From NCBI RefSeq assembly GCF_009831115.1, contig NZ_WUUK01000002.1:124001-188000 (forward strand): DNA of 64,000 nt, written 5' to 3'. How positions within the stretch are numbered: position 1 is the stretch's first letter; the number at the start of each line of letters is the position of its first letter. The notes beneath the pieces are model-generated. The model had not been told where the DNA came from. It ran no database searches and worked only from the letters and a program-made list of their open reading frames with translations. Origin of the DNA: Salinicoccus hispanicus (lineage in GTDB: Bacteria; Bacillota; Bacilli; Staphylococcales; Salinicoccaceae). The position numbers were made by a program, and so were the translations under genes. Shown here piece after piece: positions 52,591-61,171 of the stretch.

Positions 52591-53460
52591 ATGAAAAGTT
52601 CTACGAAAAAACAGGTTCTTATTTTTATTGGTCGCGTTGTCATGGTGATCGCTGGTGCATTCATCACGGCCTATGGTCTTGAGTCTGTACTTATTCCCAA
52701 CCAAGTATCGGATGGTGGTGTAACCGGCATAAGTATTGTTGGTTCCACATTATTCGACATACCACTCGGTTTTTTGATTGCTATCTTGAATATTCCATTC
52801 ATCTGGCTCGGATACCGCCAGATTGGTACCAAGTTTGCAGCCTTGTCTGTTGTCGGTATTCTATCCCTGGCGTACTTTACTGCAATCATGCATCATATAC
52901 CGGTCATTATCGAAGGGGATTCCCTTTTGATCACTGTGGTTGGTGGTGTCATCATCGGTCTAGGTATGGGTATTGCGTTGCGTAATGGTGGTGCCCTTGA
53001 CGGTATCGACATGTTCGCTGTACTGCTTTCGAGAAAATTGCCATTCGGAACGAGCGACTTGATTCTATTCCTGAATACATTCGTATTCTTGCTCGTCTCT
53101 ACTGTATTTGGATTTCAAGGTGCCATACTCTCAGCAATTGCCTACTTTATCGCTTCGAAAGTGATACATTTAATTGAAGAAGGACTCAGTGGATCGAAAA
53201 CATTCACCATCATCACAATACATCCTGAACCAATTATTGAAACGATAAGGGAAGAGCTTGGAAGGACATGTACCTATAATGAAATCCATGGTGGCTACAC
53301 TAGAACGAAACTCACGCAAGTCACTTGCATCATTAACCGGTTGGAAGAACAGAAGTTGAAAGAGATAATCGCCAGACTCGATCCACAAGCTTTTCTTGCT
53401 GTGTATGATGTAGCCGATGTGAGAAAAGGTTCGTTTATAAAGCAGGATATTAATCAGTAA
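52591..53460 (+). CDS. YitT-family membrane protein (DUF2179 C-terminus)
   Basis: A 289-residue protein with five or six membrane segments in its first 180 residues (VVMVIAGAFITAYGLE, PLGFLIAILNIPFIWLGY, IGLGMGIALRNGGALDGIDM among them). The cytoplasmic DUF2179 domain follows, from about residue 200, with FTIITIHPEPIIETI, RTCTYNEIHGGYTRTKLTQVTCI in pattern and DPQAFLAVYDVADVRKGSF. The family is widespread; its transport or signalling role is unproven. ATG 52591 is used. Its codon use is more AT-rich than the Suf genes. Confidence 0.85.
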   Translation: MKSSTKKQVLIFIGRVVMVIAGAFITAYGLESVLIPNQVSDGGVTGISIVGSTLFDIPLGFLIAILNIPFIWLGYRQIGTKFAALSVVGILSLAYFTAIMHHIPVIIEGDSLLITVVGGVIIGLGMGIALRNGGALDGIDMFAVLLSRKLPFGTSDLILFLNTFVFLLVSTVFGFQGAILSAIAYFIASKVIHLIEEGLSGSKTFTIITIHPEPIIETIREELGRTCTYNEIHGGYTRTKLTQVTCIINRLEEQKLKEIIARLDPQAFLAVYDVADVRKGSFIKQDINQ

Positions 53461-53485
53461 GGTTTACTCAGATCAGACCATATTA

Positions 53486-53513
53486 AAAACCCACAACTTC
53501 ATCGTTGTGGGTT
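53486..53513. terminator. Terminator between the YitT gene and the first M15 peptidase
   Basis: AAACCCACAAC pairs with GTTGTGGGTTT around TTCATC; convergent genes share it. Confidence 0.88.
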
Positions 53514-53528
53514 TCATCATGTATTTTT

Positions 53529-54089
53529 CTAGTACAGGTAGTGGTTGCCTGTCTGCAGATTATATAGGGAGTAGCCGAAATCCATCTGCAGGTGCGGGTA
53601 GTCCCTGAAACTTTCCCAGTCGCCGCCCCAGGTGAATCCGAGTTCCTTGGCGATCTGTGCAACTTCAAACCAGTCTGATCTGCCATTACCGTTGCCATCG
53701 TACTCGATATCCCAGATGACGTTTGGACCGACTTCAATTGCATAGTCGACTGCAAGACCATAGTTGTGATAGGATTGTCCGCCGCGGGCGTTCGTTACAA
53801 TATTACCTGCAGTAGTGCGTCCTTGTGCAAAGAGTGCATCCTGTTCTTCAAAAGAACGGAAACCATCTGTAAATCTGATGACGATACCGATCTGGGCCGC
53901 TCTCTGCCTAAGGATCTCCGCGTGCTCTGCAACAATCGGGTGCAGACCATCCGGCTCGGGCGTTTCATATGTATTTTCATTCCACTGCTCAGCTGAAACA
54001 GTTTCAGTCGCTGTCAGGATGAAGCTCGATACGGCTAACAGTGCGACAAGTACTGCAGATAGAGATTTGATGTTCTTTTTCATAAGCAT
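53529..54089 (-). CDS. Secreted M15 peptidase (CwlK/VanY-like), copy 1
   Basis: A 186-residue exported peptidoglycan peptidase, probably an L-Ala-D-Glu endopeptidase or DD-carboxypeptidase. The signal peptide covers about residues 1-32 (ending VSAEQW). The Zn fold has FTDGFRSFEEQDALFAQGR, His and Asp ligands in SYHNYGLAVDYAI (about 110-122) and the final catalytic and His part in WGGDWESFRDYPHLQMDFG (about 157-175). An EF-hand-like acidic loop EYDGNGNGRSDW lies between. GGAG lies 7 bases before ATG 54089. A near-consensus WalR box lies upstream. Confidence 0.9.
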   Translation of the reverse strand: MLMKKNIKSLSAVLVALLAVSSFILTATETVSAEQWNENTYETPEPDGLHPIVAEHAEILRQRAAQIGIVIRFTDGFRSFEEQDALFAQGRTTAGNIVTNARGGQSYHNYGLAVDYAIEVGPNVIWDIEYDGNGNGRSDWFEVAQIAKELGFTWGGDWESFRDYPHLQMDFGYSLYNLQTGNHYLY

Positions 54090-54171
54090 TATCTTTCTCC
54101 TTCATATGTAAATTTGACTTGCCTCCTTACCATACCATTGCAGCACCAGTTTTCAATAAATAGCCTTAAAT

Positions 54172-54188
54172 GGTAATACAATTGTAAT
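54172..54188 (+). promoter_or_regulatory. WalR-like box upstream of M15 copy 1
   Basis: GGTAAT-ACAAT-TGTAAT has one mismatch to TGTWAH-N5-TGTWAH. It lies about 85 bases upstream of the start; the orientation is opposite to the gene. Confidence 0.4.
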
Positions 54189-54302
54189 ATTATTTTGAGA
54201 AAATTAACAATTTTTATTTCAAAAAGTGTTCTCGTTGCAAAATAAAAGCACTGGCATATTATATACCAGTGCACCATTCATCATTTCGTTATATTGGGAT
54301 TG

Positions 54303-54863
54303 CTATCTATATTCTTTCTGAAGCTCACGGATGGAGTAGCCGAAATTCATTTCGAGGTGTGGGTAATCCTTGAAAGACTCCCAGTCTCCGCCCCATTCGA
54401 AACCAAGATCCTTGGCGATGTCAGCCACTTCCAACCAGTCGGCTTTCCCGTTGTCATTGCCGTCATATTCAACATCCCAGATGATTTCCCCATCCGCTTC
54501 GATTGCATAGTCGATGGCGAGGCCATAATTGTGATAGGATTCCCCGCCACGGGCGTTTGTAACGATTTCACCGGGAAGTGATCTGCCCTTGCTGAATAGC
54601 GCATCCTGTTCTTCAAAGGAACGGAAGTCGGATGTTATCGTAATTTTAATGTCTTTCTCTTTTGCCTTTTCCTCGAGTGCCTCGGCTTTCTTTTCTACTT
54701 CAGGGTGGAGTGCATCGGGCATTTCTTCAAAATCCAGTTCCACCTTGTCTGTATTCTCACCTTTCTCTTCTACAGCAACAGTATCCAGATCAGCGAACAG
54801 CATGCCTGTCAGTGAAATAAAACTGAAAAACATCATATATAGGGGTTTGAGTCTACTTAGCAT
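54303..54863 (-). CDS. Secreted M15 peptidase (CwlK/VanY-like), copy 2
   Basis: A paralogue of the preceding M15 gene, with near-identical catalytic blocks: TSDFRSFEEQDALFSKGR, SYHNYGLAIDYAI, EYDGNDNGKADWLEVADIAKDLG in pattern and WGGDWESFKDYPHLEMNFG. The N-terminus is a signal or anchor segment (PLYMMFFSFISLTGML), followed by an acidic EEKGENTDKVELDFEE linker. ATG 54863 gives 186 residues; starts at 54875 and 54899 are also in frame but fit the ribosome site GAGGAG less well. Both copies are complete, so this is a tandem duplication that has diverged in the exported N-terminal part. Confidence 0.88.
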   Translation of the reverse strand: MLSRLKPLYMMFFSFISLTGMLFADLDTVAVEEKGENTDKVELDFEEMPDALHPEVEKKAEALEEKAKEKDIKITITSDFRSFEEQDALFSKGRSLPGEIVTNARGGESYHNYGLAIDYAIEADGEIIWDVEYDGNDNGKADWLEVADIAKDLGFEWGGDWESFKDYPHLEMNFGYSIRELQKEYR

Positions 54864-54983
54864 GGAATGGTCCATCTCCTCATTTGTGTAATATCTCATT
54901 TAAAATGCAACTTTGCTATCATAGCATCTCCGAAAGATTTTCAGAACCTGTTTTCATGATTTGAAAAGAAACATTAATTCCCC

Positions 54984-55000
54984 TGTAATATTTCTCTAAT
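54984..55000 (+). promoter_or_regulatory. WalR-like box upstream of M15 copy 2
   Basis: TGTAAT-ATTTC-TCTAAT has one mismatch to the WalR consensus. It lies about 120 bases upstream of the start. The rest of the 230-base gap (54900-55131) holds no gene I can see. Confidence 0.38.
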
Positions 55001-55131
55001 ATTCAACTGTCCTTAGACGGGTATGACCAGCATGCGGCAAGGGTCTGATCTTGATAGCAGGAATTTCAGGGGGATTATTTATTTTCCAGAAATAAGGGTA
55101 TAATGACATAAAGACTGAATGGAGGGTTACA

Positions 55132-56673
55132 TTGAAGATTGCAGGTCGGGAAGAGATGCTTGAAATCGAAAGATACGCAATGAAGGAAATTGGTATTTCC
55201 GGTGCGGTACTGATGGAAATTGCCGGCAATCAGATTGCTGAAGAAATCATGCGGTCATATCCGGATCAATCTGTACATATCACCGTATTGGTCGGTAGTG
55301 GAAATAACGGTGGGGATGGTTTTGTCATTGCCAGAAGGCTGTTCGATGCCGGATACACACCTGACGTCTGGCTGCTTGCGGACGAGGAAAAGCTCGAAGG
55401 GGATGCAAGGACACAGTACCAGATTCATACGCGGCGCAAACTATCCCTTCATCTGATGGAAGAAGGGTTGTCGAGTCTGGATGAAACACTGAAGCAATCG
55501 GAAGTACTGGTTGATGCGATGCTCGGTACAGGCGTGAAAGGTGCGGTAAGGGAGCCACTCAATCAGATCATTGAGCAAGTGAATTCGCATGATTTCCATG
55601 TCATTGCAGTCGACATACCTTCGGGACTCGACTGCAACACAGGAAAAGTGGAAAATGTAGCAGTTGAAGCAGATGAGACATACGCTTTTACAATGCCGAA
55701 GCTCGGATTCTTCCTGCAGGATGGTCCATCTGTAATCGGCAACTGGCAGGTGAAGAATATCTCCGTACCGGAAGGACTGGCGGATGATCTGGAGATGAAT
55801 CTGCCGGAAGTCATTACCCGGGCACTTGCAACAGCGTCTCTGCCGAAGAGGCCGCAGTTCGGACATAAGGGAACGTTTGGCCATGCACTTGTCTTCGGCG
55901 GCTCGAAACCCTTTGTCGGTGCACCGATCTACAGTGCACATACAGCATTCCATTGCGGCGTAGGTCTATCCACGCTGGTCATCCCTGAAGAGGTATATCC
56001 GGTCATTGCCAGCCAGAATCAGACTGCACTCGTCCGTACTCTGCCGAGTGAGTCCGGCCATTTCACCGGAGCGGGGGTCGAAGAAGCACTTTTTGAAAAA
56101 GTGACTGCAGTGGCCATCGGACCCGGCATGGGTCGTTTCGACCAGGGACCGGAACTCATCAGGGATATCATCGGCCATCTTGATGAACAGCCGGTCGTCA
56201 TCGATGCGGACGGGCTTTTCCATGTAAAAGACCAGTTGGAGCTGCTGGACCGTTATAAAGGCCCGGTCATTCTGACACCACATCCTGGTGAAATGGCAAC
56301 CCTGACCGGCAGATCTGTAGCTGAAGTGGAAGCGGATCGATTGGACATCGCCCAAAGTTTTGCCAGCGAGCATAATGTGAATCTCGTGCTTAAAGGCCAC
56401 CGTACCATTGTAGCGACGCCGCATGGCACATGGGTGAATCCGCTCGGGAACGATGCTCTGGCCAAAGGTGGCAGTGGAGATGTTCTCACAGGCATGGTCA
56501 CTGCCTTCCTTGCACAAGGTGCAGCACCAGATGATGCGATGCGAGCAGCTGTTTATCTCCATGCTGCTTCAGGAGAACAGGCGGCAATCGACTGTTCACA
56601 TTATGGGGTGACGCCGGATGATATCATTGCATCGAGCAGGAAAGTGCTTAAACAGCTGGAGGGGAATGGATGA
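55132..56673 (+). CDS. nnr: Bifunctional NAD(P)HX epimerase / ADP-dependent NAD(P)HX dehydratase
   Basis: Repairs hydrated NADH and NADPH. The first half is the YjeF-N epimerase, with SGAVLMEIAGNQIAEEI, the GNNGGDGFVIARRL nucleotide region (about 60-73) and VDAMLGTGVKGAVREPL. The second half is the ribokinase-like dehydratase, with VFGGSKPFVGAPIYS, IDADGLF (about 361), LTPHPGEMATLTG, VNPLGNDALAKGGSGDVLTGM (about 440-460; the GGSGDVL signature) and TPDDIIASSR. It uses a TTG start after GGAGGGTTACA. Its last 4 bases overlap the following gene. Confidence 0.95.
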   Translation: MKIAGREEMLEIERYAMKEIGISGAVLMEIAGNQIAEEIMRSYPDQSVHITVLVGSGNNGGDGFVIARRLFDAGYTPDVWLLADEEKLEGDARTQYQIHTRRKLSLHLMEEGLSSLDETLKQSEVLVDAMLGTGVKGAVREPLNQIIEQVNSHDFHVIAVDIPSGLDCNTGKVENVAVEADETYAFTMPKLGFFLQDGPSVIGNWQVKNISVPEGLADDLEMNLPEVITRALATASLPKRPQFGHKGTFGHALVFGGSKPFVGAPIYSAHTAFHCGVGLSTLVIPEEVYPVIASQNQTALVRTLPSESGHFTGAGVEEALFEKVTAVAIGPGMGRFDQGPELIRDIIGHLDEQPVVIDADGLFHVKDQLELLDRYKGPVILTPHPGEMATLTGRSVAEVEADRLDIAQSFASEHNVNLVLKGHRTIVATPHGTWVNPLGNDALAKGGSGDVLTGMVTAFLAQGAAPDDAMRAAVYLHAASGEQAAIDCSHYGVTPDDIIASSRKVLKQLEGNG

Positions 56674-56996
56674 AGGAGAAGGCAATCAAAAGCGGCAACG
56701 GCAACCTTTTCAGAAATGGTGTGGCAGTCGGCGGTAAGCTGCACTTGACCTCTGAACATATATATCATATGCCACATGCCATGAATCTGAACAGAAGACA
56801 GACGGAAATCGCTCTGTGGGATGTGGCATCAGTCAATCTGATCAGCCACCACATGATGAAGATGATTCCGATTCCGAACGGTCTGGAAATCATTTTGCAG
56901 GACGGTGAGTCACTGCAATTCGTCGTCAATGGCAGAAAACGCTGGAAGCGTGAGATTGAGCGTGCATTGGAAAAGATGGAACAGGAAACGACGTAA
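56670..56996 (+). CDS. GRAM/PH-like domain protein of unknown function
   Basis: A 108-residue soluble protein. The pattern NGVAVGGKLHLTSEHIYHMPH, ALWDVASVNLI and NGLEIILQDGESLQFVVNGRKRWKREIERAL in outline looks like a GRAM domain: a beta sandwich closed by a C-terminal helix. No signal peptide or membrane segment is seen. GRAM domains often bind lipid, and the UbiA prenyltransferase gene follows 21 bases later, but no link is proven. It overlaps nnr by 4 bases (ATGA). Confidence 0.6.
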   Translation: MKEKAIKSGNGNLFRNGVAVGGKLHLTSEHIYHMPHAMNLNRRQTEIALWDVASVNLISHHMMKMIPIPNGLEIILQDGESLQFVVNGRKRWKREIERALEKMEQETT

Positions 56997-57017
56997 GAGG
57001 ACGAAAGGGGTAAGGTT

Positions 57018-57950
57018 ATGGAAAAACAGGAATCATTCAGTCTAAAGGGGTTCGGCATGCTGCTCAGGGTAGTTGCCGTAGTGACATCAAGCATTGCGAC
57101 CATCATATCGACCGTACTGCCGTTGGCATTCGGTTATGATATATCAAAGGTCGATCTTTTCCTATTGTTTCTGCTGCTGGTAGTCGGTGCGCTGCTTGTC
57201 CATGGGGTACTGACACATGTATTCAACGATATTGTAGACTTTAAATCAGGAACAGATCAGGAGAGTCCGGGTATGCTTTCCGGTGGCAGCCGAGTACTGC
57301 AGAACGGCGTCATGTCCTTCAACATGATGGTGCGTATCGGGATCGCTGTTACATTGCTCCTGCTGATCGCAGCTGCGCTCTTCATCATATTTGGACAGAT
57401 GGAACTCGCGATACTTACAATTGTCGGGCTGTGGGGGGCGATCAGCTATTCACTGAAACCTTTCCGCTTTGCATACCGGCCGTTTCTTGGTGAATGGCTG
57501 AGCCTCTTCCCATCGATTCTGCTGCTCGGCCTTGCGGCGCCATGGCTCATGCTGGACAGCATTCCACTATGGGCATGGCAGAATGCACTGATCAATGCAC
57601 TATGGTGCATGGCCTGGGTCATGATCCATCATGTACCTGATATAAAAGCCGATCGGCATGCCACACCGACGAAGCAGACGACTGTCGTGTGGGCGGCAAA
57701 GAAATTCGGCATGAAAGCAGCCCCGACACCGGCACTGCTCTATCTGATCATTGTCGGCCTGCTGGCAATCTCGGTCATCTGGGACCGTCCGGTTGCAGCA
57801 GTCGGTACATTGCTCCTGCTCGGATATGGAATCTACATGGTTCTGAAGATAGATGTGGATAATGTGGAGCAGGTCACGGCATACGAAAAAGTGCTTCTGC
57901 TGCTTGCGATGGCAACAGCAATATGGCTCGGCCTATTCCCGACCATGTAG
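57018..57950 (+). CDS. UbiA-family prenyltransferase
   Basis: A 310-residue membrane protein with eight or nine segments. The first aspartate-rich site is HVFNDIVDFKSGTDQESP (about 74-91; the N/DxxxD prenyl-diphosphate site), and the second is MIHHVPDIKADRHATPTKQTT in pattern (about 203-223). This is the MenA/UbiA superfamily layout, which joins prenyl chains to an aromatic or other acceptor. No men gene is nearby, and the spacing in the first site differs from the MenA form I know, so I do not assign menA. It follows the GRAM-like gene and ends 18 bases before a convergent transporter. Confidence 0.8.
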   Translation: MEKQESFSLKGFGMLLRVVAVVTSSIATIISTVLPLAFGYDISKVDLFLLFLLLVVGALLVHGVLTHVFNDIVDFKSGTDQESPGMLSGGSRVLQNGVMSFNMMVRIGIAVTLLLLIAAALFIIFGQMELAILTIVGLWGAISYSLKPFRFAYRPFLGEWLSLFPSILLLGLAAPWLMLDSIPLWAWQNALINALWCMAWVMIHHVPDIKADRHATPTKQTTVVWAAKKFGMKAAPTPALLYLIIVGLLAISVIWDRPVAAVGTLLLLGYGIYMVLKIDVDNVEQVTAYEKVLLLLAMATAIWLGLFPTM

Positions 57951-57967
57951 AAGAGCCGCTGTATGAA

Positions 57968-58909
57968 TCATGAATCCTGTGGATCCGGAATGTCTTCCTT
58001 GTTTGTTTTGTCTTTACGACCCACAGAGATGAATAGGGCGATTCCGAGTATGATGGCAATGCCCAGAATCTGATACCAGCCTATGCTGATGTTCAGCCAT
58101 AAGACGGAACTGACGACTGCTGATGCAGGTTCCAATGTCCCGAGAATGCCTGCTTCTTTTGATGAGATATGCTTCAGACTGCTGATATATAGAAGAAAAG
58201 CCAGCGTGGTTCCAATCATTACTGATAGAAGCAGAATCATGATCAAAGCTGCGGTCCACTCGAATTCACGGTCGAACTGCCAGAGAGGATGAATGAAGTT
58301 CATTACAATACCGCCGATGAACATAGACCCACCGACGAGCTGAAGCGGATGCAGACGATAGAGCAGTATCTGTGCATGAAGGGTATAGTAGGAGAGTGCC
58401 ACACCCGATATCAGTCCCCATATGAGCGCAGGGGGAGAAACGATGAGTGCTGAAAAATTGCCGTCTGTAGCAAGTAGTATGACACCCGCAATCATGGCGA
58501 TGATGATGAGTCCATCGGCATAACTCCATTTTGAAAATTTGCGTATGACCAGCCATAGAATGATGTAGATGGGACCGGTATACTGAAGTACTGTGGCAAT
58601 GGCTGCATTACCATGACCGATCGCTGCCATGAACGAATACTGGACCATCGTCATTCCGAATAGGCTGTAGATGACGAGCATGGCGAGGGTGCGCCGGTCC
58701 AGACGAACCGGCTGCTGCTTTCTTGAAAATAGCCAGTACGCAGCAAGAAGAATGATGCCGCTCACAGTGAGCCTGAAGGCAACATACCATTCCACGGTAA
58801 CCGGCGTATTCCTGAATATGTAGTCGGCGGCCGTTCCACCTATTCCCCATAACGTAGCGCCAATCAGAACAAAAATCAGACCACGAATATGTTTCGATCC
58901 AGTTGTCAT
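57968..58909 (-). CDS. EamA-family (DMT) transporter
   Basis: A 313-residue integral membrane protein with ten helices arranged as two EamA repeats. The first repeat opens with GLIFVLIGATLWGIGGTAADYIF and the second with WGLISGVALSYYTLHAQ. The conserved end of each repeat contains a helix-breaking Gly-Pro type pattern (VLQYTGPIYIILWL and GILGTLEPASAVVSSVLWL). Such proteins export amino acids or metabolites; the substrate is not visible. ATG 58909 after AAGGAGACATATGT is chosen; the longer frame to 58975 has no good ribosome site. Confidence 0.85.
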   Translation of the reverse strand: MTTGSKHIRGLIFVLIGATLWGIGGTAADYIFRNTPVTVEWYVAFRLTVSGIILLAAYWLFSRKQQPVRLDRRTLAMLVIYSLFGMTMVQYSFMAAIGHGNAAIATVLQYTGPIYIILWLVIRKFSKWSYADGLIIIAMIAGVILLATDGNFSALIVSPPALIWGLISGVALSYYTLHAQILLYRLHPLQLVGGSMFIGGIVMNFIHPLWQFDREFEWTAALIMILLLSVMIGTTLAFLLYISSLKHISSKEAGILGTLEPASAVVSSVLWLNISIGWYQILGIAIILGIALFISVGRKDKTNKEDIPDPQDS

Positions 58910-59038
58910 ACATATGTCTCCTTTCCCATTATCAAAAGAATAGTCGAAACCGTCCGGGAATTCAATGCCCAGCAATAAACGTCTACGACGCTCTCATGCT
59001 ATACTGGGGGCATGATATAGACATTGGAGGAGAAAAGA

Positions 59039-59596
59039 ATGGCACTTGATCATTGGTACGATCAGGCAATCGTAACTGAAACGTATAAAGAAGGCATGGC
59101 ACAGCACAGGCAGAACTTGCAGAAAGTATACGACAAGTTCCAGATCCCGGAAGACAATGACTTTTTCCGTCGCCTTGAAGCACGGTCTCTCCGAGTGATT
59201 GCGATTACAGAGGACTGGTGCGGGGATGCCATGATGAATATCCCCATCCTGCTTCATCTTGCAGAGAAGAGCCACATGCAGGTACGCATGATTCTGAGGG
59301 ACAGCAACCTGGAACTCATGGACCAGTACTTGACCAACGGCAAATCACGCTCCATTCCAATATTCATTTTTATAGATGAAAATGGCGAAGAAGTCACGCA
59401 TTGGAGGCCACGTGCAGAAGCGGTCCAAAACGCAGTCGATCAGCTGATGGGTGGATTGCCGGATAAAGAAACACCGGAATATGATGCAGCATTCAAAGAA
59501 GCCATCAAAACATTGACAGCGCGTTTTGTCAGCGATGAGGAAATGTGGCATGAGACTTATGGAAGCATCAAGGAGAAGCTTGAGAAAAATATCTGA
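59039..59596 (+). CDS. Thioredoxin-family protein with a single-Cys active site
   Basis: A 185-residue protein of the PF14595-like thioredoxin group. The motif region is IAITEDWCGDAMMNIPILL (about 56-74), with only one Cys, so no CxxC. The cis-Pro loop is SRSIPIFIFIDENGEEV (about 104) and a helical C-terminal extension of about 60 residues follows. No signal peptide is present. ATG 59039 has GGAGGAG upstream; the longer frame starts with TTG 59024. A strong hairpin follows. Confidence 0.75.
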   Translation: MALDHWYDQAIVTETYKEGMAQHRQNLQKVYDKFQIPEDNDFFRRLEARSLRVIAITEDWCGDAMMNIPILLHLAEKSHMQVRMILRDSNLELMDQYLTNGKSRSIPIFIFIDENGEEVTHWRPRAEAVQNAVDQLMGGLPDKETPEYDAAFKEAIKTLTARFVSDEEMWHETYGSIKEKLEKNI

Positions 59597-59609
59597 ATGA
59601 CAGCATGAC

Positions 59610-59641
59610 AAAAGAGGTGCCCCGCCCGGGGCACCTCTTTT
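59610..59641. terminator. Terminator between the thioredoxin-like gene and fetB
   Basis: AAAAGAGGTGCCCC pairs perfectly with GGGGCACCTCTTTT around GCCC; it serves convergent genes. Confidence 0.95.
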
Positions 59642-59657
59642 GATCTTTAAGCCAGCC

Positions 59658-60419
59658 TTATTTCCTATACTGCAGTCCGATGAACTGCATTTTTTCATTG
59701 AAAAGCTTCGGGTAGGCCAGATATCCGACCATGACGGATGACATGGCGGCTGTGGTCAATAGCAGAAACAGGATCAGAAGCTGGTACATGACAGCTTCCA
59801 TCGGATCGGCACCGCCGATGATCAGTCCGCTCATCATACCCGGAAGCTGGACGAGACCCATCGTCTTCTGTGCTTCGATCGTCGGTATCATGCTGGTCTG
59901 TATGGCGGACTTCAGACTTTTATCGACGGCCACTTTCGGCTTTCCCCCCATGGAAAGTATGAGTTCGATGGTCTCGTCACTGCGGTCGACTTCATCTTTG
60001 AATTTATTCAGGAATAGAAGGGAGAGTACCATGCAGTTGCCGATGACCATTCCGCTGATCGGGATGACTTCCTCCGGGACGAATGGGATGATGCCGAATC
60101 CGAGCATGATGCCCATCGTCACGACTTCCACAACGACAAGGGTGAGGACGATCATCCAGGTGATGCCCGGGATGCCGTCTCCTTTTTTAATGATATTCTG
60201 TGTTGCTGCAGCGATCATCAGCAGGATCATCAGGATGATGAAGATTGGATCATCACTTTCGAACACGAATGTTAGAATATAGCCGATGATCAGCAATTGT
60301 ATGATCGACCGGACGGTCGCGATGATGATATCTTTTTCCAGTCCCAGTTTCAGCACCAGGGCCAGTCCAAGTGGAATGGCGATGAATATGAGTGACAGGG
60401 AGAGCTGTGCGTATGTCAA
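59658..60419 (-). CDS. fetB: FetB-like ABC transporter permease (UPF0014)
   Basis: The membrane permease of a two-gene ABC exporter. Its 253 residues form seven or eight segments. Conserved blocks are IIATVRSIIQLLIIGYIL, PFVPEEVIPISGMVIGNCM (about 115-133), and the long loop block QTSMIPTIEAQKTMGLVQLPGMMSGLIIGGADPMEAV in pattern (about 170-207). In E. coli FetAB exports iron and protects from oxidative stress. It overlaps fetA by 4 bases. Confidence 0.9.
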   Translation of the reverse strand: MTYAQLSLSLIFIAIPLGLALVLKLGLEKDIIIATVRSIIQLLIIGYILTFVFESDDPIFIILMILLMIAAATQNIIKKGDGIPGITWMIVLTLVVVEVVTMGIMLGFGIIPFVPEEVIPISGMVIGNCMVLSLLFLNKFKDEVDRSDETIELILSMGGKPKVAVDKSLKSAIQTSMIPTIEAQKTMGLVQLPGMMSGLIIGGADPMEAVMYQLLILFLLLTTAAMSSVMVGYLAYPKLFNEKMQFIGLQYRK

Positions 60420-61120
60420 AGTGCTTCCCCCTCGAGAAATTTTTTGATGAGTGGATTGTCGGAGTCATCAATGAATGAAGCATCCCCGTATTCGATGAGT
60501 TTCCCGCCTGCGAGAAACCACATGTCATCGCTGACACGCCGGGCCTGATCAAGATCGTGGGTGATCCAGATGACAGTGACATTGTACTCGCGCTGCAGTC
60601 TGATAATGAGGCGCTCCACTTCCTTTACCATGCGGTAGTCGAGGCTTGCGGTGATTTCATCCAGCAGCAGAACTTCGGGACGGTTGACAAGCGTGCGGGC
60701 AATCGACACGCGGCTCTTCTCACCACCGGACAGTGACTTGATTTTCTGATCCAGTGGAATGCCTCCGAGATCGACACGATGCAGCAGCTCTACTGCGCGG
60801 TCCTGCGGCAGCTTTTCATTGAATATGGCTTTCGGCAGATTGAGGTTGTCATATACTGTGCCGCCGATCATCGGTGCACTCTGAAAAGCCATGCCGATGC
60901 GCTTTCTCAGTTCAATCATATCCATATCCTGGATGTTTTTCCCTTTGAAGAATATATTGCCGGAATCCGGGGACAGGAGACCATTGATATGCTTCAGACA
61001 TGTCGTCTTGCCTGCACCACTTGGGCCGACAAAAGTTGTAATTCTGGCTTCATTGAAGTGGCCGCTGATATCATGGAGGATGTTCTGATGGCTTACATTT
61101 TCAAATTCGATTATACTCAT
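60416..61120 (-). CDS. fetA: FetA-like ABC transporter ATP-binding protein
   Basis: The ATPase partner of FetB. Its 234 residues show Walker A GPSGAGKTTCLKHI (about 33-46), the Q-loop AFQSAPMIGG, the signature LSGGEKSRVSIARTL (about 130-144), and Walker B VLLLDEITASLDYRM. It is the first gene of the fetAB operon; the ribosome site lies in the 50-base gap shared with the divergent DUF72 gene. I see no Fur or PerR box in that gap. Confidence 0.9.
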   Translation of the reverse strand: MSIIEFENVSHQNILHDISGHFNEARITTFVGPSGAGKTTCLKHINGLLSPDSGNIFFKGKNIQDMDMIELRKRIGMAFQSAPMIGGTVYDNLNLPKAIFNEKLPQDRAVELLHRVDLGGIPLDQKIKSLSGGEKSRVSIARTLVNRPEVLLLDEITASLDYRMVKEVERLIIRLQREYNVTVIWITHDLDQARRVSDDMWFLAGGKLIEYGDASFIDDSDNPLIKKFLEGEAL

Positions 61121-61171
61121 ATTGAAGTGTGCTCCTTAAAAGTTGTGTTACAATAAAGCAAGGTGATTTTT

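Noticed and set aside
61121-61171. Fur or PerR box between fetA and the DUF72 gene
   Set aside because: No inverted GATAATNATTATC-like sequence is present in the gap.
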